The notes beneath the pieces are model-generated. The model made no database searches. It was not told the origin of the DNA and worked only from the letters and a program-made list of their open reading frames with translations. A stretch of DNA of 64,000 bases from Rhodoblastus acidophilus. Lineage in GTDB: Bacteria; Pseudomonadota; Alphaproteobacteria; Rhizobiales; Beijerinckiaceae. The position numbers were made by a program, and so were the translations under genes. Location of the stretch: positions 62,001 to 126,000 of the forward strand of contig NZ_JAOQNX010000012.1 in assembly GCF_025961575.1 (NCBI RefSeq). Reading direction: 5' to 3'. Positions 54,689 to 63,344 of this stretch are shown here, one piece after another; positions within the stretch are counted from its first letter, which is position 1; each line of letters begins with the position of its first letter.

Positions 54689-55939
54689 TCAGGACAGATT
54701 GAGGTCGAGGGAGCCGCCGGAACAGCCGATCACGTCGGCCTTGAACAAACGACCGGGCTCGACGCCCGGCGTTTTCGCCGGGGTGAAATCGGCGGCCCGC
54801 CCCATGCCGCCGCGCTCCGCGAGAATTTGGACGCGTCGCCCCACCTGTTGGGCCAGATGGCGCGCCAACGCCCTGTCCCCCTGCGCCCGCAGATGTGCGG
54901 CGCGGGCCTTGATCAGGGCGGAGGGAACCGGCTTCATCCGCGCCGCCGGCGTCCCCGGCCGCGCGGAAAACGGGAAGACGTGGAGGAAGGCTAGGCCGCA
55001 GTCCTCGACCAGCGCCAGGCTGCGGGCGGCGGCCTCATCATCCTCGGTGGGAAATCCGGCGATCAGATCGGCCCCAAAGGCCATGTCGGGGCGCTTGTCC
55101 CGCAGGCCCGCGCAAAAATCGACGGCCTGCGCCCGGCTGTGACGCCGTTTCATCCGCTTGAGGATGAGGTCGTCGCCGGATTGCAGGGACAGGTGCAGAT
55201 AGGGGGTCAGCCGCTCGTCGTCGGCAAAGGCGGCGGTGAGATCGTCGTCGGCCTCGATGCAATCGATCGACGACAGCCGCAGGCGCGGCAATTTCGGCAG
55301 TTCCCGCAACAGCAGGCGCACCAGACGCCCGAGCTTGGGCGCTCCCGCGAGGTCGCCGCCCCAGGAGGTGAGGTCGACGCCGGTGAGAACCAATTCCTTG
55401 TGGCCGGTTTCGACGAAACGCCGGGCCTGCGCCAAAACCTCGTCCTCGGCGACGGAGCGCGAGGGGCCGCGCCCCCTTGGGATCACGCAAAAGGTGCAGC
55501 AATGGTCGCAGCCGTTTTGGACGGCGAGAAAGGCGCGTGTGTGGCCTTCAAGCGCCGAGAGCAGCGGCGCCGGCGCATTGCCGCGCCGAACCTCCGCAAT
55601 CGCGCCGACATTTTCGCGCGAGGTAAAATGGTCCCAGCTCTTGGCGATGGTTTTTTCGGCATTGCCAAGCACATGCGCCACTTCGGGCATGTCGCCAAAA
55701 GTTTTCGGGTCGATCTGCGCGGCGCAGCCGGTGACGACAATGCGCGCCTCCGGCTTTTCGCGGGCGATGCGGCGGATCGCCTGACGCGCCTGTCGCGTCG
55801 CCTCGGCGGTGACCGCGCAAGTGTTGACGATCACCACGCCCTTTTCGGCGCCCTGCGCGGCCAGCGACCGGACCACTTCGGATTCCACCATGTTGAGACG
55901 GCAGCCGAAGGTGACGATCTCGGGACCGTCGTCAGCCAT
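54689..55939 (-). CDS. mtaB: tRNA t6A37 methylthiotransferase MtaB
   Basis: The 416-residue radical-SAM enzyme adds a methylthio group to t6A37 of certain tRNAs. The N-terminal domain has FGCRLNMVESE, the CAVTAEATRQARQAIR region and a third cysteine in TGCAAQIDP. The radical-SAM cysteines are in NGCDHCCTFCVIPRGRG, spaced C-x3-C-x2-C. The TRAM-like end holds the ADVIGCSGGSLDLNLS block. It overlaps dapF by eight bases; the start is taken as the ATG at 55939, though a GTG six bases earlier is possible. Confidence 0.93.
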   Translation of the reverse strand: MADDGPEIVTFGCRLNMVESEVVRSLAAQGAEKGVVIVNTCAVTAEATRQARQAIRRIAREKPEARIVVTGCAAQIDPKTFGDMPEVAHVLGNAEKTIAKSWDHFTSRENVGAIAEVRRGNAPAPLLSALEGHTRAFLAVQNGCDHCCTFCVIPRGRGPSRSVAEDEVLAQARRFVETGHKELVLTGVDLTSWGGDLAGAPKLGRLVRLLLRELPKLPRLRLSSIDCIEADDDLTAAFADDERLTPYLHLSLQSGDDLILKRMKRRHSRAQAVDFCAGLRDKRPDMAFGADLIAGFPTEDDEAAARSLALVEDCGLAFLHVFPFSARPGTPAARMKPVPSALIKARAAHLRAQGDRALARHLAQQVGRRVQILAERGGMGRAADFTPAKTPGVEPGRLFKADVIGCSGGSLDLNLS

Positions 55940-56816
55940 TTTCACCCGCGAAAACGGCGGCGTCGAGCGTTTGCGAAAACTCTGCTTCGACCGGGCCGGT
56001 CATTTCGACGTGGTCGTCGGCCTCACGCCAATGGATGAGCAGATCGCCCCCGGGCAGCGAAATTTTGGTGCGACGCCCGGACAGACCGGCGCGCGCGGCG
56101 GCGACCCCGGTGGCGCAGGCGGCGGTGCCACAGGCCAGCGTCAGCCCGGTCCCCCTCTCCCAGACTTTTAGGCGGATATGATCGGCGGTCAGCGGCTGGG
56201 CGAGCGAGATATTCGCCCTTTCCGGGAACATCGGGTCATGTTCGAGCCGGGGGCCGATCACCTCGAGGTTGAAGGCGTCGATCGCCTCGACGAAGAAAAT
56301 GGCGTGCGGATTGCCCATGCTGACGCAGGAGGCCGGCGGGAGACCAAAATGGCCCAGTTCGACCGCGGCGGTCTCCGCCTCGCGCGCCAGCGGAATGTCC
56401 CGCCAGCCCAGGCGCGGCGCCCCCATGTCGACGGTGTAGGACAGCGCGCTCTCGCGAGAAACCTCAAGCTTGCCGGCGGAGGTGGCGAGGCGCAATTGCG
56501 TCGCCCCGGTCCGTTCCGCGAGATAATGCGCGACGCAGCGCGTGCCATTGCCGCAGGAGGCCGACAGCGAGCCGTCCTGATTGAAAATGGTCATGAAGGC
56601 GGTTTCGCCGGGCTCGGAGGGGTCGCCCAGAACCATCAACTGGTCATAGGCGAGGCCCGGCGCCCGCGCCAGGGCGCGCGCATCTTCCGCGCGTGGCAAA
56701 AAACCGGCGCCGCGCAGGTCGAGCACCAGTATGGCGTTGCCGGCGCCGTTCATCTTGTGAATCTCGCGCCCGACCAAAGGATTTTCCGCAAATGCGGTGA
56801 GAGGCGCCTGATCCAT
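55932..56816 (-). CDS. dapF: Diaminopimelate epimerase
   Basis: The 294-residue enzyme interconverts LL- and meso-diaminopimelate for lysine and peptidoglycan synthesis. The two catalytic cysteines are C88 in SASCGNGTRC and C229 in TLACGTAACATG. KMNGAGNAIL lies at residues 21-30, giving a 20-residue N-terminal extension that may be shorter in reality. It precedes mtaB with an eight-base overlap, a usual arrangement in alphaproteobacteria. Confidence 0.95.
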   Translation of the reverse strand: MDQAPLTAFAENPLVGREIHKMNGAGNAILVLDLRGAGFLPRAEDARALARAPGLAYDQLMVLGDPSEPGETAFMTIFNQDGSLSASCGNGTRCVAHYLAERTGATQLRLATSAGKLEVSRESALSYTVDMGAPRLGWRDIPLAREAETAAVELGHFGLPPASCVSMGNPHAIFFVEAIDAFNLEVIGPRLEHDPMFPERANISLAQPLTADHIRLKVWERGTGLTLACGTAACATGVAAARAGLSGRRTKISLPGGDLLIHWREADDHVEMTGPVEAEFSQTLDAAVFAGENG

Positions 56817-56920
56817 GCTTGCTCGCCATTCATGTCCGGTTTAGGCGGTATATAGGAGAAAAGACGGCGCGGAGCCAGAGACTGCCGCCGTTGCATTTCG
56901 ACGATTGTTTGGAGCTTGCC

Positions 56921-57604
56921 ATGAAGACCGGCCACTTTGCTTCCTGCCGCGCGCCCCTGCTCGCCTGCATGGCGCTGGCCGTCGCCATGACCGCGAGCGT
57001 CGCGGAAACGCCAGCCCCGCCGGCGCCGGCAACGCCCGCGCCCACGCCGGCCCCTGCGGCGCCGGCGCCCGCCGCCCCTGCTCCCGCGGCTCCTGCCCCC
57101 GCGACGCCCGCCGAGGCCGCAGCGCCTCACGCCGCCGCGGAGATGGAAACGCTGAAGCCCGCCGACCTCGCTCCCCGTCCGGCGCTGGTCATCCACAGTT
57201 CGGCGAATTGGGAAGACGGCTATGCGAAAATCCGCGAGGGTATCGAAAAACTGCGCGCCGCCGCGCAAAAGGCCGGCTTGAAGCCGGTCGACCATGGCAT
57301 GGCCGCCTTCACCGAGACCGACGACGCCGGCTTCAAATTCGACGCCATCTTGCCGGTCGAGCCCGGCGCCAAGCCGAGCCTGCCCGAAGGAATCATTTTG
57401 GGTGAATCGCCGGCCGGCAAGGCGATCAAATTCACTCACACCGGCAGCTACGACGACATCGACACGACTTACGACGCCATCACCGCCTATCTCGACGAAA
57501 AGGGGCTGGAGGCGACCAACATCTATCTCGAGGACTATCTGGTCGAGGGCAAGGACGCCTCGGATCAGGCGCTCAAGGCCGATATCTACGTGTTCCTGAA
57601 GTAG
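56921..57604 (+). CDS. Exported GyrI-like domain protein
   Basis: The 227-residue product has a signal peptide (LLACMALAVAMTASVAE), an alanine-proline linker (about 30-75) and a GyrI-like small-molecule-binding domain: WEDGYAKIREGIEKLRAAAQ, then HTGSYDDIDTTYDAITAYLD, ending LKADIYVFLK. GyrI-like domains bind small ligands or proteins; an exported version is unusual. GGAGCTTGCC precedes the ATG at 56921. A clear terminator follows. Confidence 0.78.
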   Translation: MKTGHFASCRAPLLACMALAVAMTASVAETPAPPAPATPAPTPAPAAPAPAAPAPAAPAPATPAEAAAPHAAAEMETLKPADLAPRPALVIHSSANWEDGYAKIREGIEKLRAAAQKAGLKPVDHGMAAFTETDDAGFKFDAILPVEPGAKPSLPEGIILGESPAGKAIKFTHTGSYDDIDTTYDAITAYLDEKGLEATNIYLEDYLVEGKDASDQALKADIYVFLK

Positions 57605-57610
57605 AAATGG

Positions 57611-57640
57611 AAAGGGCGGCTCGCGCCGCCCTTGATTTTT
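57611..57640 (+). terminator. Intrinsic terminator of the GyrI-like gene
   Basis: AAGGGCGGC and GCCGCCCTT form a nine-base-pair stem with a TCGC loop, followed by GATTTTT. It ends right at the leuB stop, which lies on the opposite strand. Confidence 0.85.
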
Positions 57641-58745
57641 AGATCGCCTTCTTCAGCGCATTGGCGATGGCGTCGCCCATCGCCGAGGTCGAGATGCTCG
57701 ACGCCGCCTGACCCTTGATGTCGGCGGTGCGCAGGCCCTGGGCGAGCACATCGGAAATCGCCTTCTCGATGAGGTCGGCCGCTTCGATCAGGCCGAAGGA
57801 ATAGCGCAAAGCCATGCCGAACGAGCCGATCATGGCGATCGGATTGGCGATGCCCTTGCCCGCAATATCCGGGGCCGAGCCGTGCACGGGCTCATACATG
57901 GCCTTGCGCTTGCCATTGGCGTCGGCCTCGCCGAGCGAGGCGGAGGGCAGCATGCCCAGCGAGCCCGTGAGCATGGAGGCGACGTCCGACAGCATGTCGC
58001 CAAAAAGGTTGTCGGTGACGATCACGTCGAACTGCTTGGGCCAGCGCACCAGCTGCATGCCCAAAGCATCCGCCAGCATGTGCTCGAGCTGCACGTCGGC
58101 ATAGCTCTTCTTGTGGACGTCGGTGACCACTTCCTTCCACAGCAAGCCGGACTTCATCACATTGTGCTTTTCGGACGACGTCACCTTGTTGCGCCGCTTG
58201 CGCGCCATCTCGAAGGCCACGGCGGCGATGCGTTCGATCTCATAGGTTTCGTAGACCTGCGTATCCACGGCGCGCTTCTGGCCGTTTGGCAGATTGGTGA
58301 TTTCCTTGGGCTCGCCAAAATAGACGCCGCCGGTCAGCTCGCGCACGATCATGATGTCGAGGCCTTCGACCAGCTCGCGCTTGAGCGAGGAGGCCTCGGC
58401 CAGAGCCGGATAGCACAAGGCCGGGCGCAAATTCGCGAACAGCCCCAAATCCTTGCGAAGCCGCAGCAGACCCGCCTCCGGGCGCACGTCATAGGGAACA
58501 TTCGCCCATTTCGGCCCGCCCACGGCGGCGAGCAGCACGGCGTCGGCGGCCTGCGCCCGCGCCATGTCGGCTTCCGAGATCGCCAGGCCATGCGCGTCAT
58601 AGGCGGAGCCGCCGACCAGCCCCTTTTCGAACTCGAATTTGGCGAGACCGGCGTCCGAGACGACCTTGGCGACCTTCTCGACTTCCGCCGTCACTTCCGG
58701 CCCGATGCCATCGCCGGGAAGCAGGAAAATATTATAGCTCGCCAT
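57639..58745 (-). CDS. leuB: 3-isopropylmalate dehydrogenase
   Basis: The 368-residue enzyme oxidises 3-isopropylmalate in leucine synthesis. The start [14 protein letters not shown], the substrate region [17 protein letters not shown] with GGVYFGEP, and the metal and NAD block [20 protein letters not shown] are all intact. GAGG six bases before the ATG at 58745 decides between three adjacent ATG codons. It stands alone; leuCD are not in the window. Confidence 0.96.
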   Translation of the reverse strand: MASYNIFLLPGDGIGPEVTAEVEKVAKVVSDAGLAKFEFEKGLVGGSAYDAHGLAISEADMARAQAADAVLLAAVGGPKWANVPYDVRPEAGLLRLRKDLGLFANLRPALCYPALAEASSLKRELVEGLDIMIVRELTGGVYFGEPKEITNLPNGQKRAVDTQVYETYEIERIAAVAFEMARKRRNKVTSSEKHNVMKSGLLWKEVVTDVHKKSYADVQLEHMLADALGMQLVRWPKQFDVIVTDNLFGDMLSDVASMLTGSLGMLPSASLGEADANGKRKAMYEPVHGSAPDIAGKGIANPIAMIGSFGMALRYSFGLIEAADLIEKAISDVLAQGLRTADIKGQAASSISTSAMGDAIANALKKAI

Positions 58746-58821
58746 CATCAGCCTCATTGTTGGGGAATCTGGCGGTTTTGCTAAACTTCGGTCGCCAGCT
58801 TGGCAAGAATGAATAGCGGCT

Positions 58822-58857
58822 CAAAACAAGATCGCGCGAGCAAAAGCTCGCGCGATC
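58822..58857 (-). terminator. Terminator of the first porin gene
   Basis: GATCGCGCGAG and CTCGCGCGATC form an 11-base-pair stem with a six-base loop. On the minus strand the stem is followed by TTGTTTTGA, a fair T-rich tail. Confidence 0.75.
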
Positions 58858-58876
58858 CGATCTCTTGTCCGGCGCG

Positions 58877-60565
58877 TCAGAAGCGGTAGCGCGCGCCGAC
58901 CGTGGGCGAGAATATGTTGGTGTAGATGTAGCCCGACGCCATGCCGCCGCTGAGCGCTTCCACGTTCAAGCCGCCGTAAACGTCGAACCGCTTGGTGAAG
59001 TGGTAGTCGACGAACAACGAGCCTTGATCGAGATCGCCGGCGCAGGTGTTGCTGCGCGGATTGCTGCCGGCGCCCGCGGGATTGAAACGGGCGAGATTGC
59101 AGGTCGCCAGGCTGAGCGAGGTCGGCGCGCCCGGCGTGCCCGCCGCGTAACCGAACGCGTTCTGATGGACATGCTCGTAGACGCCGATGATTTCCGTCTT
59201 TTCGTTATAGGCGTAGCGGAAGCCGACCCAGAACGTGTCCTGCAGGCGCGCGTGCGGAAAGGCCGCGTTGTTGGCCGAACTCAGGATATAGCCGCCCTGG
59301 TCGTTGGTGGCCCCGATGCCCAGCGGATTCTTCGGGTTATGCGCGATCGTGTGCGACCAGCCGCCGTAGAGTTTCCATTGATCCCAGGTGTATTTGAGTC
59401 CCAGGGCGCCGCCGGTCATGTCGGAGACCGTCGCCGCCAGCGTGTTGGCGTTGGAATTGCTGGTGCTCGTGACCACGGCGCCGGTGGGCGACGTGTAGGA
59501 GTCCGCGCCGGCGAACTGCGCCGCCGTCAGCGGGCTGCCGACATAGGTGCCCTGATTGAAATAACCCAGCATGCCGTCCATGCTGAATCCGCCGTAGTCG
59601 CCGCCCAGCGAGACCTGGCCCGCGTCATTGTGCGTCGCGAAGCACTCTTGCGTCGTTCCCGCCGGCTTCAATCCGGTCGAGCTCAGATAATTGCAGCCGC
59701 CATTGCCATCCACGAACTTGTACATGGCGGCGAAGCGGACGGATTCGTACTGGATCCGGTATTTCAGCGAATTGTCCCAGCGGCCGGTTTCGGTCACGCC
59801 CTGGCCGGACACGTAGGTTCCCGAGGAGCCGATGATCGAAAAGGCGGAGCTCACGCCGGTGGGGTCATAGGCGCTGAGCAGGTCGCTCGAAAGGTTGCGA
59901 TGACGGCCAAAGGTCAGCTGGCCGTAAGTCTTGCTGGAAAAACCGACGTAAAGCTGGTCGCTGAACGCCTGACCGCCGCGCGCGCCGTCCAGCGCGATCG
60001 AATAATTGCGGTAGTTCAGGCCGTTGTTCATGATGATCGCGCCCGGGCTGTTCTGGATCGTGCCGGAATGCGGATTGAACAGGGTCGACGCCTGGAACAC
60101 GCCCGCAAGCCCGGGCAGCAGTTCGGTCTCGCCCTTCACGCCGATGTTCGACAGTTGCAAGCCGTTCGGGGCAAGCCCCCATTGCGCGTGCGACGCCTTG
60201 GGCTGAAGCATCTCGCTGCCGTAGTAATATTTCGAATTGAGCGGCAGGCCGTGGCTGGCGTAGCCGAAGCCCATATCGACCGCGCCGAACAGGGTCAGGC
60301 CCTTCCACGTGATGGGACCGTCGCCGGCGAGGGCGGCGACCGGAGCCTTGGCCGCCTGGGCGAGGAAATCGGACGAGGCCGGCGCGGCTTGAGCCGCCGT
60401 TGGCTGTTCGAGCGCGCTCAGGCGCTCGGCAAGACGGGCGTTTTGCTGTTTCAGCGCTTCCGTCTGCTCTTTCAACGTCGCGACGTCCGCGCTCTCGGCG
60501 CGCGCCGCCCCCAAGGACGCCAGCAACGCGATCGCGGCGACCGAGCCGGTCCATTTGCTCGTCAT
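58877..60565 (-). CDS. Outer-membrane porin (paralog 1)
   Basis: The 562-residue product has a signal peptide (SVAAIALLASLGAARAE) and a coiled-coil segment (about residues 25-50, LKEQTEALKQQNARLAERL). A beta-barrel of the Gram-negative porin kind follows, with GGQAFSDQLYVGFSSKTYGQ, LTFGRHRNLSSDL and the typical C-terminal YTNIFSPTVGARYRF. It is a paralog of the porin at 60955-62589. GGGGGA lies seven bases before the ATG at 60565. A terminator follows. The solute is unknown. Confidence 0.93.
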   Translation of the reverse strand: MTSKWTGSVAAIALLASLGAARAESADVATLKEQTEALKQQNARLAERLSALEQPTAAQAAPASSDFLAQAAKAPVAALAGDGPITWKGLTLFGAVDMGFGYASHGLPLNSKYYYGSEMLQPKASHAQWGLAPNGLQLSNIGVKGETELLPGLAGVFQASTLFNPHSGTIQNSPGAIIMNNGLNYRNYSIALDGARGGQAFSDQLYVGFSSKTYGQLTFGRHRNLSSDLLSAYDPTGVSSAFSIIGSSGTYVSGQGVTETGRWDNSLKYRIQYESVRFAAMYKFVDGNGGCNYLSSTGLKPAGTTQECFATHNDAGQVSLGGDYGGFSMDGMLGYFNQGTYVGSPLTAAQFAGADSYTSPTGAVVTSTSNSNANTLAATVSDMTGGALGLKYTWDQWKLYGGWSHTIAHNPKNPLGIGATNDQGGYILSSANNAAFPHARLQDTFWVGFRYAYNEKTEIIGVYEHVHQNAFGYAAGTPGAPTSLSLATCNLARFNPAGAGSNPRSNTCAGDLDQGSLFVDYHFTKRFDVYGGLNVEALSGGMASGYIYTNIFSPTVGARYRF

Positions 60566-60814
60566 CTGATAATCCCCCAATTTTAAAGCGGTGAATCAGC
60601 GCGCTTGGCGGGGCCATTCCGCATTATTACTCGCCGATACACATTTATTCATGGGTTACTTGAGCGAGGCTGTTCAGAACAGGGCAAATTTCGTCCCCAA
60701 AGCCAAAAAAACAGGCGCCAGAAGCATGAAGGAGAAAGATACATTTTTAATATCAATAGGTTAATATGATGCGCCAGGATGCGCGCGCGGCTTATGTAAT
60801 GCGTCTTCTTATTC

Positions 60815-60834
60815 GTCTGTTGCATTGATGCAAC
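60815..60834. promoter_or_regulatory. Perfect 20-base palindrome upstream of porin 1
   Basis: CTGTTGCATTGATGCAACAG has two perfect nine-base arms separated by TG. It lies about 250 bases before the first porin start and could be an operator for a dimeric regulator. It could equally be a transcript hairpin. No known consensus fits. Confidence 0.4.
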
Positions 60835-60895
60835 AGAGTTGGTCGCGAGTCACCGGACCGGGGGCCACACACCAGCCAAACGCTTGGTCAACAAC

Positions 60896-60924
60896 AAAAA
60901 TCCCGCGAGCCGAAGCTCGCGGGA
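60896..60924 (-). terminator. Intrinsic terminator of the second porin gene
   Basis: TCCCGCGAGC and GCTCGCGGGA form a perfect 10-base-pair stem with a CGAA loop. On the minus strand five T follow. Confidence 0.88.
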
Positions 60925-60954
60925 CGATTCGCATCCAGTCTGGTCTTGTCGCGA

Positions 60955-62589
60955 TCAGAAGACGAAGCGCGCGCCGACCGTCGGGGACCAGTTGGTGGTG
61001 TAGAAGAAGCCAGAGGCCATGCCACCGTTGAAGCTGTTGAACAGCACGCCACCGTACACGTCGAAGCGCTTGGTGAAGTGGTAGTCGACATACACCGAAC
61101 CGGAGTCGATCGAGCCCGCGCAGGCGCCCGAACGAATGGCGGCGCCGGTCGTCGTATTGACGCGAGCCTGGCCGCAGGTGGCGAGCTGGGTCGGCGAACC
61201 ATAGGCGTTCTGCCAGTAGTGCTGGTATTCCGCCACGATATCGGTCTTGGGATCATACGCATAGCGCGTACCGAACCAGATGCCGTCGAGCAGCTTCGCG
61301 CGATAGTAGGCGTTGTTGGTGACCGAGCTCAGGATATAGCCGCCCTGATCGTTCTGAGCGCCAACGCCGACCGGATTGGAGGGGTTGTGCAGAATGATGT
61401 GCGACCAGCCGGTGTAGAGCTTCCACTGGTTCCAGGTGTATTTGGCGCCGATCGCGCCGCCGGTGGCGTCAGCAATCGTACCAGCCAAGGTGTTGCTGAG
61501 ATTGTTGCCGATCGTGGTGACCGCCGCGACGCCGGGCTTGTTGGTGGTGAAGGACTGGCGGCCAGCGGTGTAGTCCGCCGAACCGATCGGGCTGACGGAG
61601 GTCGCCTGGTTGTAGTAGCCGATCACGCCGTCGATGTCGAAGCCGGCATAGCTGGCGCCGAGATCGAACTGAGCGGCGTCGTTATGCGTGGTCAGGTTGC
61701 CGCCGGCCAGGTTGGAGCCCGAATTGCCATCGGCGAACTTGTACATCGCGCCGAAGCGAACCGGGCCGTAAGAGACCTTATACTTGAACGAATCGTCCCA
61801 GCGGCCGTTTTCGGTGAAGGCCTGGCCGGAAACGAGCGTGCCCGAATATCCCATCGCCGAGAAGGCGGAGGCGCCGCCGGTGGCGTCATAGGCGCCGACC
61901 AGATCGGTGGCGAAGCTGCGGTGACGACCGAAGGTCAGCGTGCCGAATTCCTTGGAGGACAGACCGACATACAATTGGTCGTTGAAGGCCTGACCGCCAC
62001 GCGAGCCGTCGCCGACGTTCGACCAGTTGAACGGGCTCAAGCCGTTAACCGACGTAAGCGAGCCGGGCGCGTCGGCCAACTGGCCGGACTGCGGGTTGAT
62101 GTTGGTCGAGGCCATGAACACGCCGGACAGGCCGGGCAGAATTTCGGTCTCGCCCTTGACGCCGAGGGTCGAGGTCGACAGGCCGTTCGGGTTGAAGCCG
62201 AAATAGGCGCTGCGCGCCTTGGCGTTCAGAAATTCGTTGCCGAGGTAGAACTTGCTGTTCAGCGGCAGGCCGTGGGTGTTGTAGTTCAGGCCGCCGTCGA
62301 TGGCGCCGAACACGCAGACGCCCTTCCAGCAGATCGGGCCGTCATCGGTGAGGACCGGCAGCGGGCCCTTGGTCACCTGGGCGAGGTAATCGGTCGGGGA
62401 AGCGGCGGCTTCGCCGGTCTGCTGCGCTTCCAGCTTGTTCAGGCGCTGTTCGAGAGCGGCGTTCTGCTTCTTGAGTTCGGCGGCCTGGGCCTTGAGGGCC
62501 TTCACATCGGCTTCCTCGCCGGCATAGGCGACGGAGCTCGCGGACATCAACGCGAGGACGGCGGCCGCTGCCATCAAATGGTTCTTCAT
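60955..62589 (-). CDS. Outer-membrane porin (paralog 2)
   Basis: The 544-residue product has a signal peptide (LMAAAAVLALMSASSVAYA), a coiled coil (about 25-50, ALKAQAAELKKQNAALEQRL), and a beta-barrel ending TTNWSPTVGARFVF. It shares long blocks with paralog 1 (HGLPLNSK, LGVKGETEILPGL, NDQGGYILSS). A nearby cysteine pair (ICWKGVCVFG, about residues 85-91) is unique to this copy. GGAGACC precedes the ATG at 62589. A strong terminator follows. Confidence 0.93.
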   Translation of the reverse strand: MKNHLMAAAAVLALMSASSVAYAGEEADVKALKAQAAELKKQNAALEQRLNKLEAQQTGEAAASPTDYLAQVTKGPLPVLTDDGPICWKGVCVFGAIDGGLNYNTHGLPLNSKFYLGNEFLNAKARSAYFGFNPNGLSTSTLGVKGETEILPGLSGVFMASTNINPQSGQLADAPGSLTSVNGLSPFNWSNVGDGSRGGQAFNDQLYVGLSSKEFGTLTFGRHRSFATDLVGAYDATGGASAFSAMGYSGTLVSGQAFTENGRWDDSFKYKVSYGPVRFGAMYKFADGNSGSNLAGGNLTTHNDAAQFDLGASYAGFDIDGVIGYYNQATSVSPIGSADYTAGRQSFTTNKPGVAAVTTIGNNLSNTLAGTIADATGGAIGAKYTWNQWKLYTGWSHIILHNPSNPVGVGAQNDQGGYILSSVTNNAYYRAKLLDGIWFGTRYAYDPKTDIVAEYQHYWQNAYGSPTQLATCGQARVNTTTGAAIRSGACAGSIDSGSVYVDYHFTKRFDVYGGVLFNSFNGGMASGFFYTTNWSPTVGARFVF

Positions 62590-63344
62590 TTCGGTCTCCA
62601 CATCCAGGGTCAAAGGCCGTTCGAGACGCAAACACGTCGCGGCAACCTGAAACTACGAGGCGCGCTTAACCCCTCAAGCGCGGCTGTCACAACGAATAAA
62701 ATCGGCTTTATTTTTTGGCAACGATCCTCCGCCTCGAAAGGGGCCCGGCAGCGCCGTTTGTCCGCCCCTGTTCCAAATTTGCCACAACTTTTGGGCGTTT
62801 GTGACAGTTCAAAGCAAGAAGGATCGACTTTGGGCTGATACATCCGACGTTATGTCGCGGTGCAATATTGAGTGGACGTCCCTCTCGTTAGGTGAGGTTC
62901 ATAATCGGATGCATGAAGAGCGACGGCCTGCACATCATCCGAAAATGACCGAGGGCGGTGCATCCAGTCCAAGAGCAAGGCGCTTCTGCGCGCGACGAGA
63001 CGCGCTCCGGCCGCTGGTCAATTTTCTCCATGCATACCGACCACAGCGACGTGACTAAATGGCAACTTAGACTTGCTATTCGACAATAGGGGATAATCTC
63101 ACCTGTGCCATGGGGGAGCCAACTGTTAAGCTCACTCCAGTTTTCTAGATCCGGCCCCGTTTGGAGTAGATCATGCGCCTTTCGCCTCTCCTTATGCTCG
63201 GAGCGACGCTCGCGTTCTGCGCTCGGCGACGCGCCAATCCTGAATCTTTCAGTCTCGACGCTGGCGCGGCGCGCTCCAAACAGCAAAGGCCTGAGCCACA
63301 CCTGGGTTTTTTTGGGCTCTTACAGGTCGAGGTCGAGTCCTAGG
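62590..63344. other. 755-base gene-poor region with a possible transposase remnant
   Basis: No complete gene is supported here. Near 62690 and 62800, TGTCACAA and TTGTGACA are inverted copies about 100 bases apart, and AATAAA-N6-TTTATT lies between them, probably within the porin promoter zone. The frame at 62801-63058 ends RDALRPLVNFLHAYRPQRRD, faintly like the C-terminus of IS481-type transposases. The rest appears non-coding. Confidence 0.4.
62801..63058 (+). pseudogene. Possible IS481-like transposase fragment
   Basis: The last 18 codons (DALRPLVNFLHAYRPQRR) line up loosely with the D-x-L-R...F...AY...RR ending of IS481-type integrases. The rest of the frame does not match, and no catalytic DDE motif or terminal repeat is seen. 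It is most likely decayed or a chance similarity. Confidence 0.2.

Larger units (their letters stand above)
60566..60954. other. 389-base AT-rich intergenic region with palindrome and terminator
   Basis: The region between the two porin genes holds no gene. It has the 20-base palindrome at 60815-60834, the terminator of the second porin at 60896-60924, and a poly-A/T stretch (about 60740-60770) likely to contain the promoter of the first porin. Confidence 0.6.
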
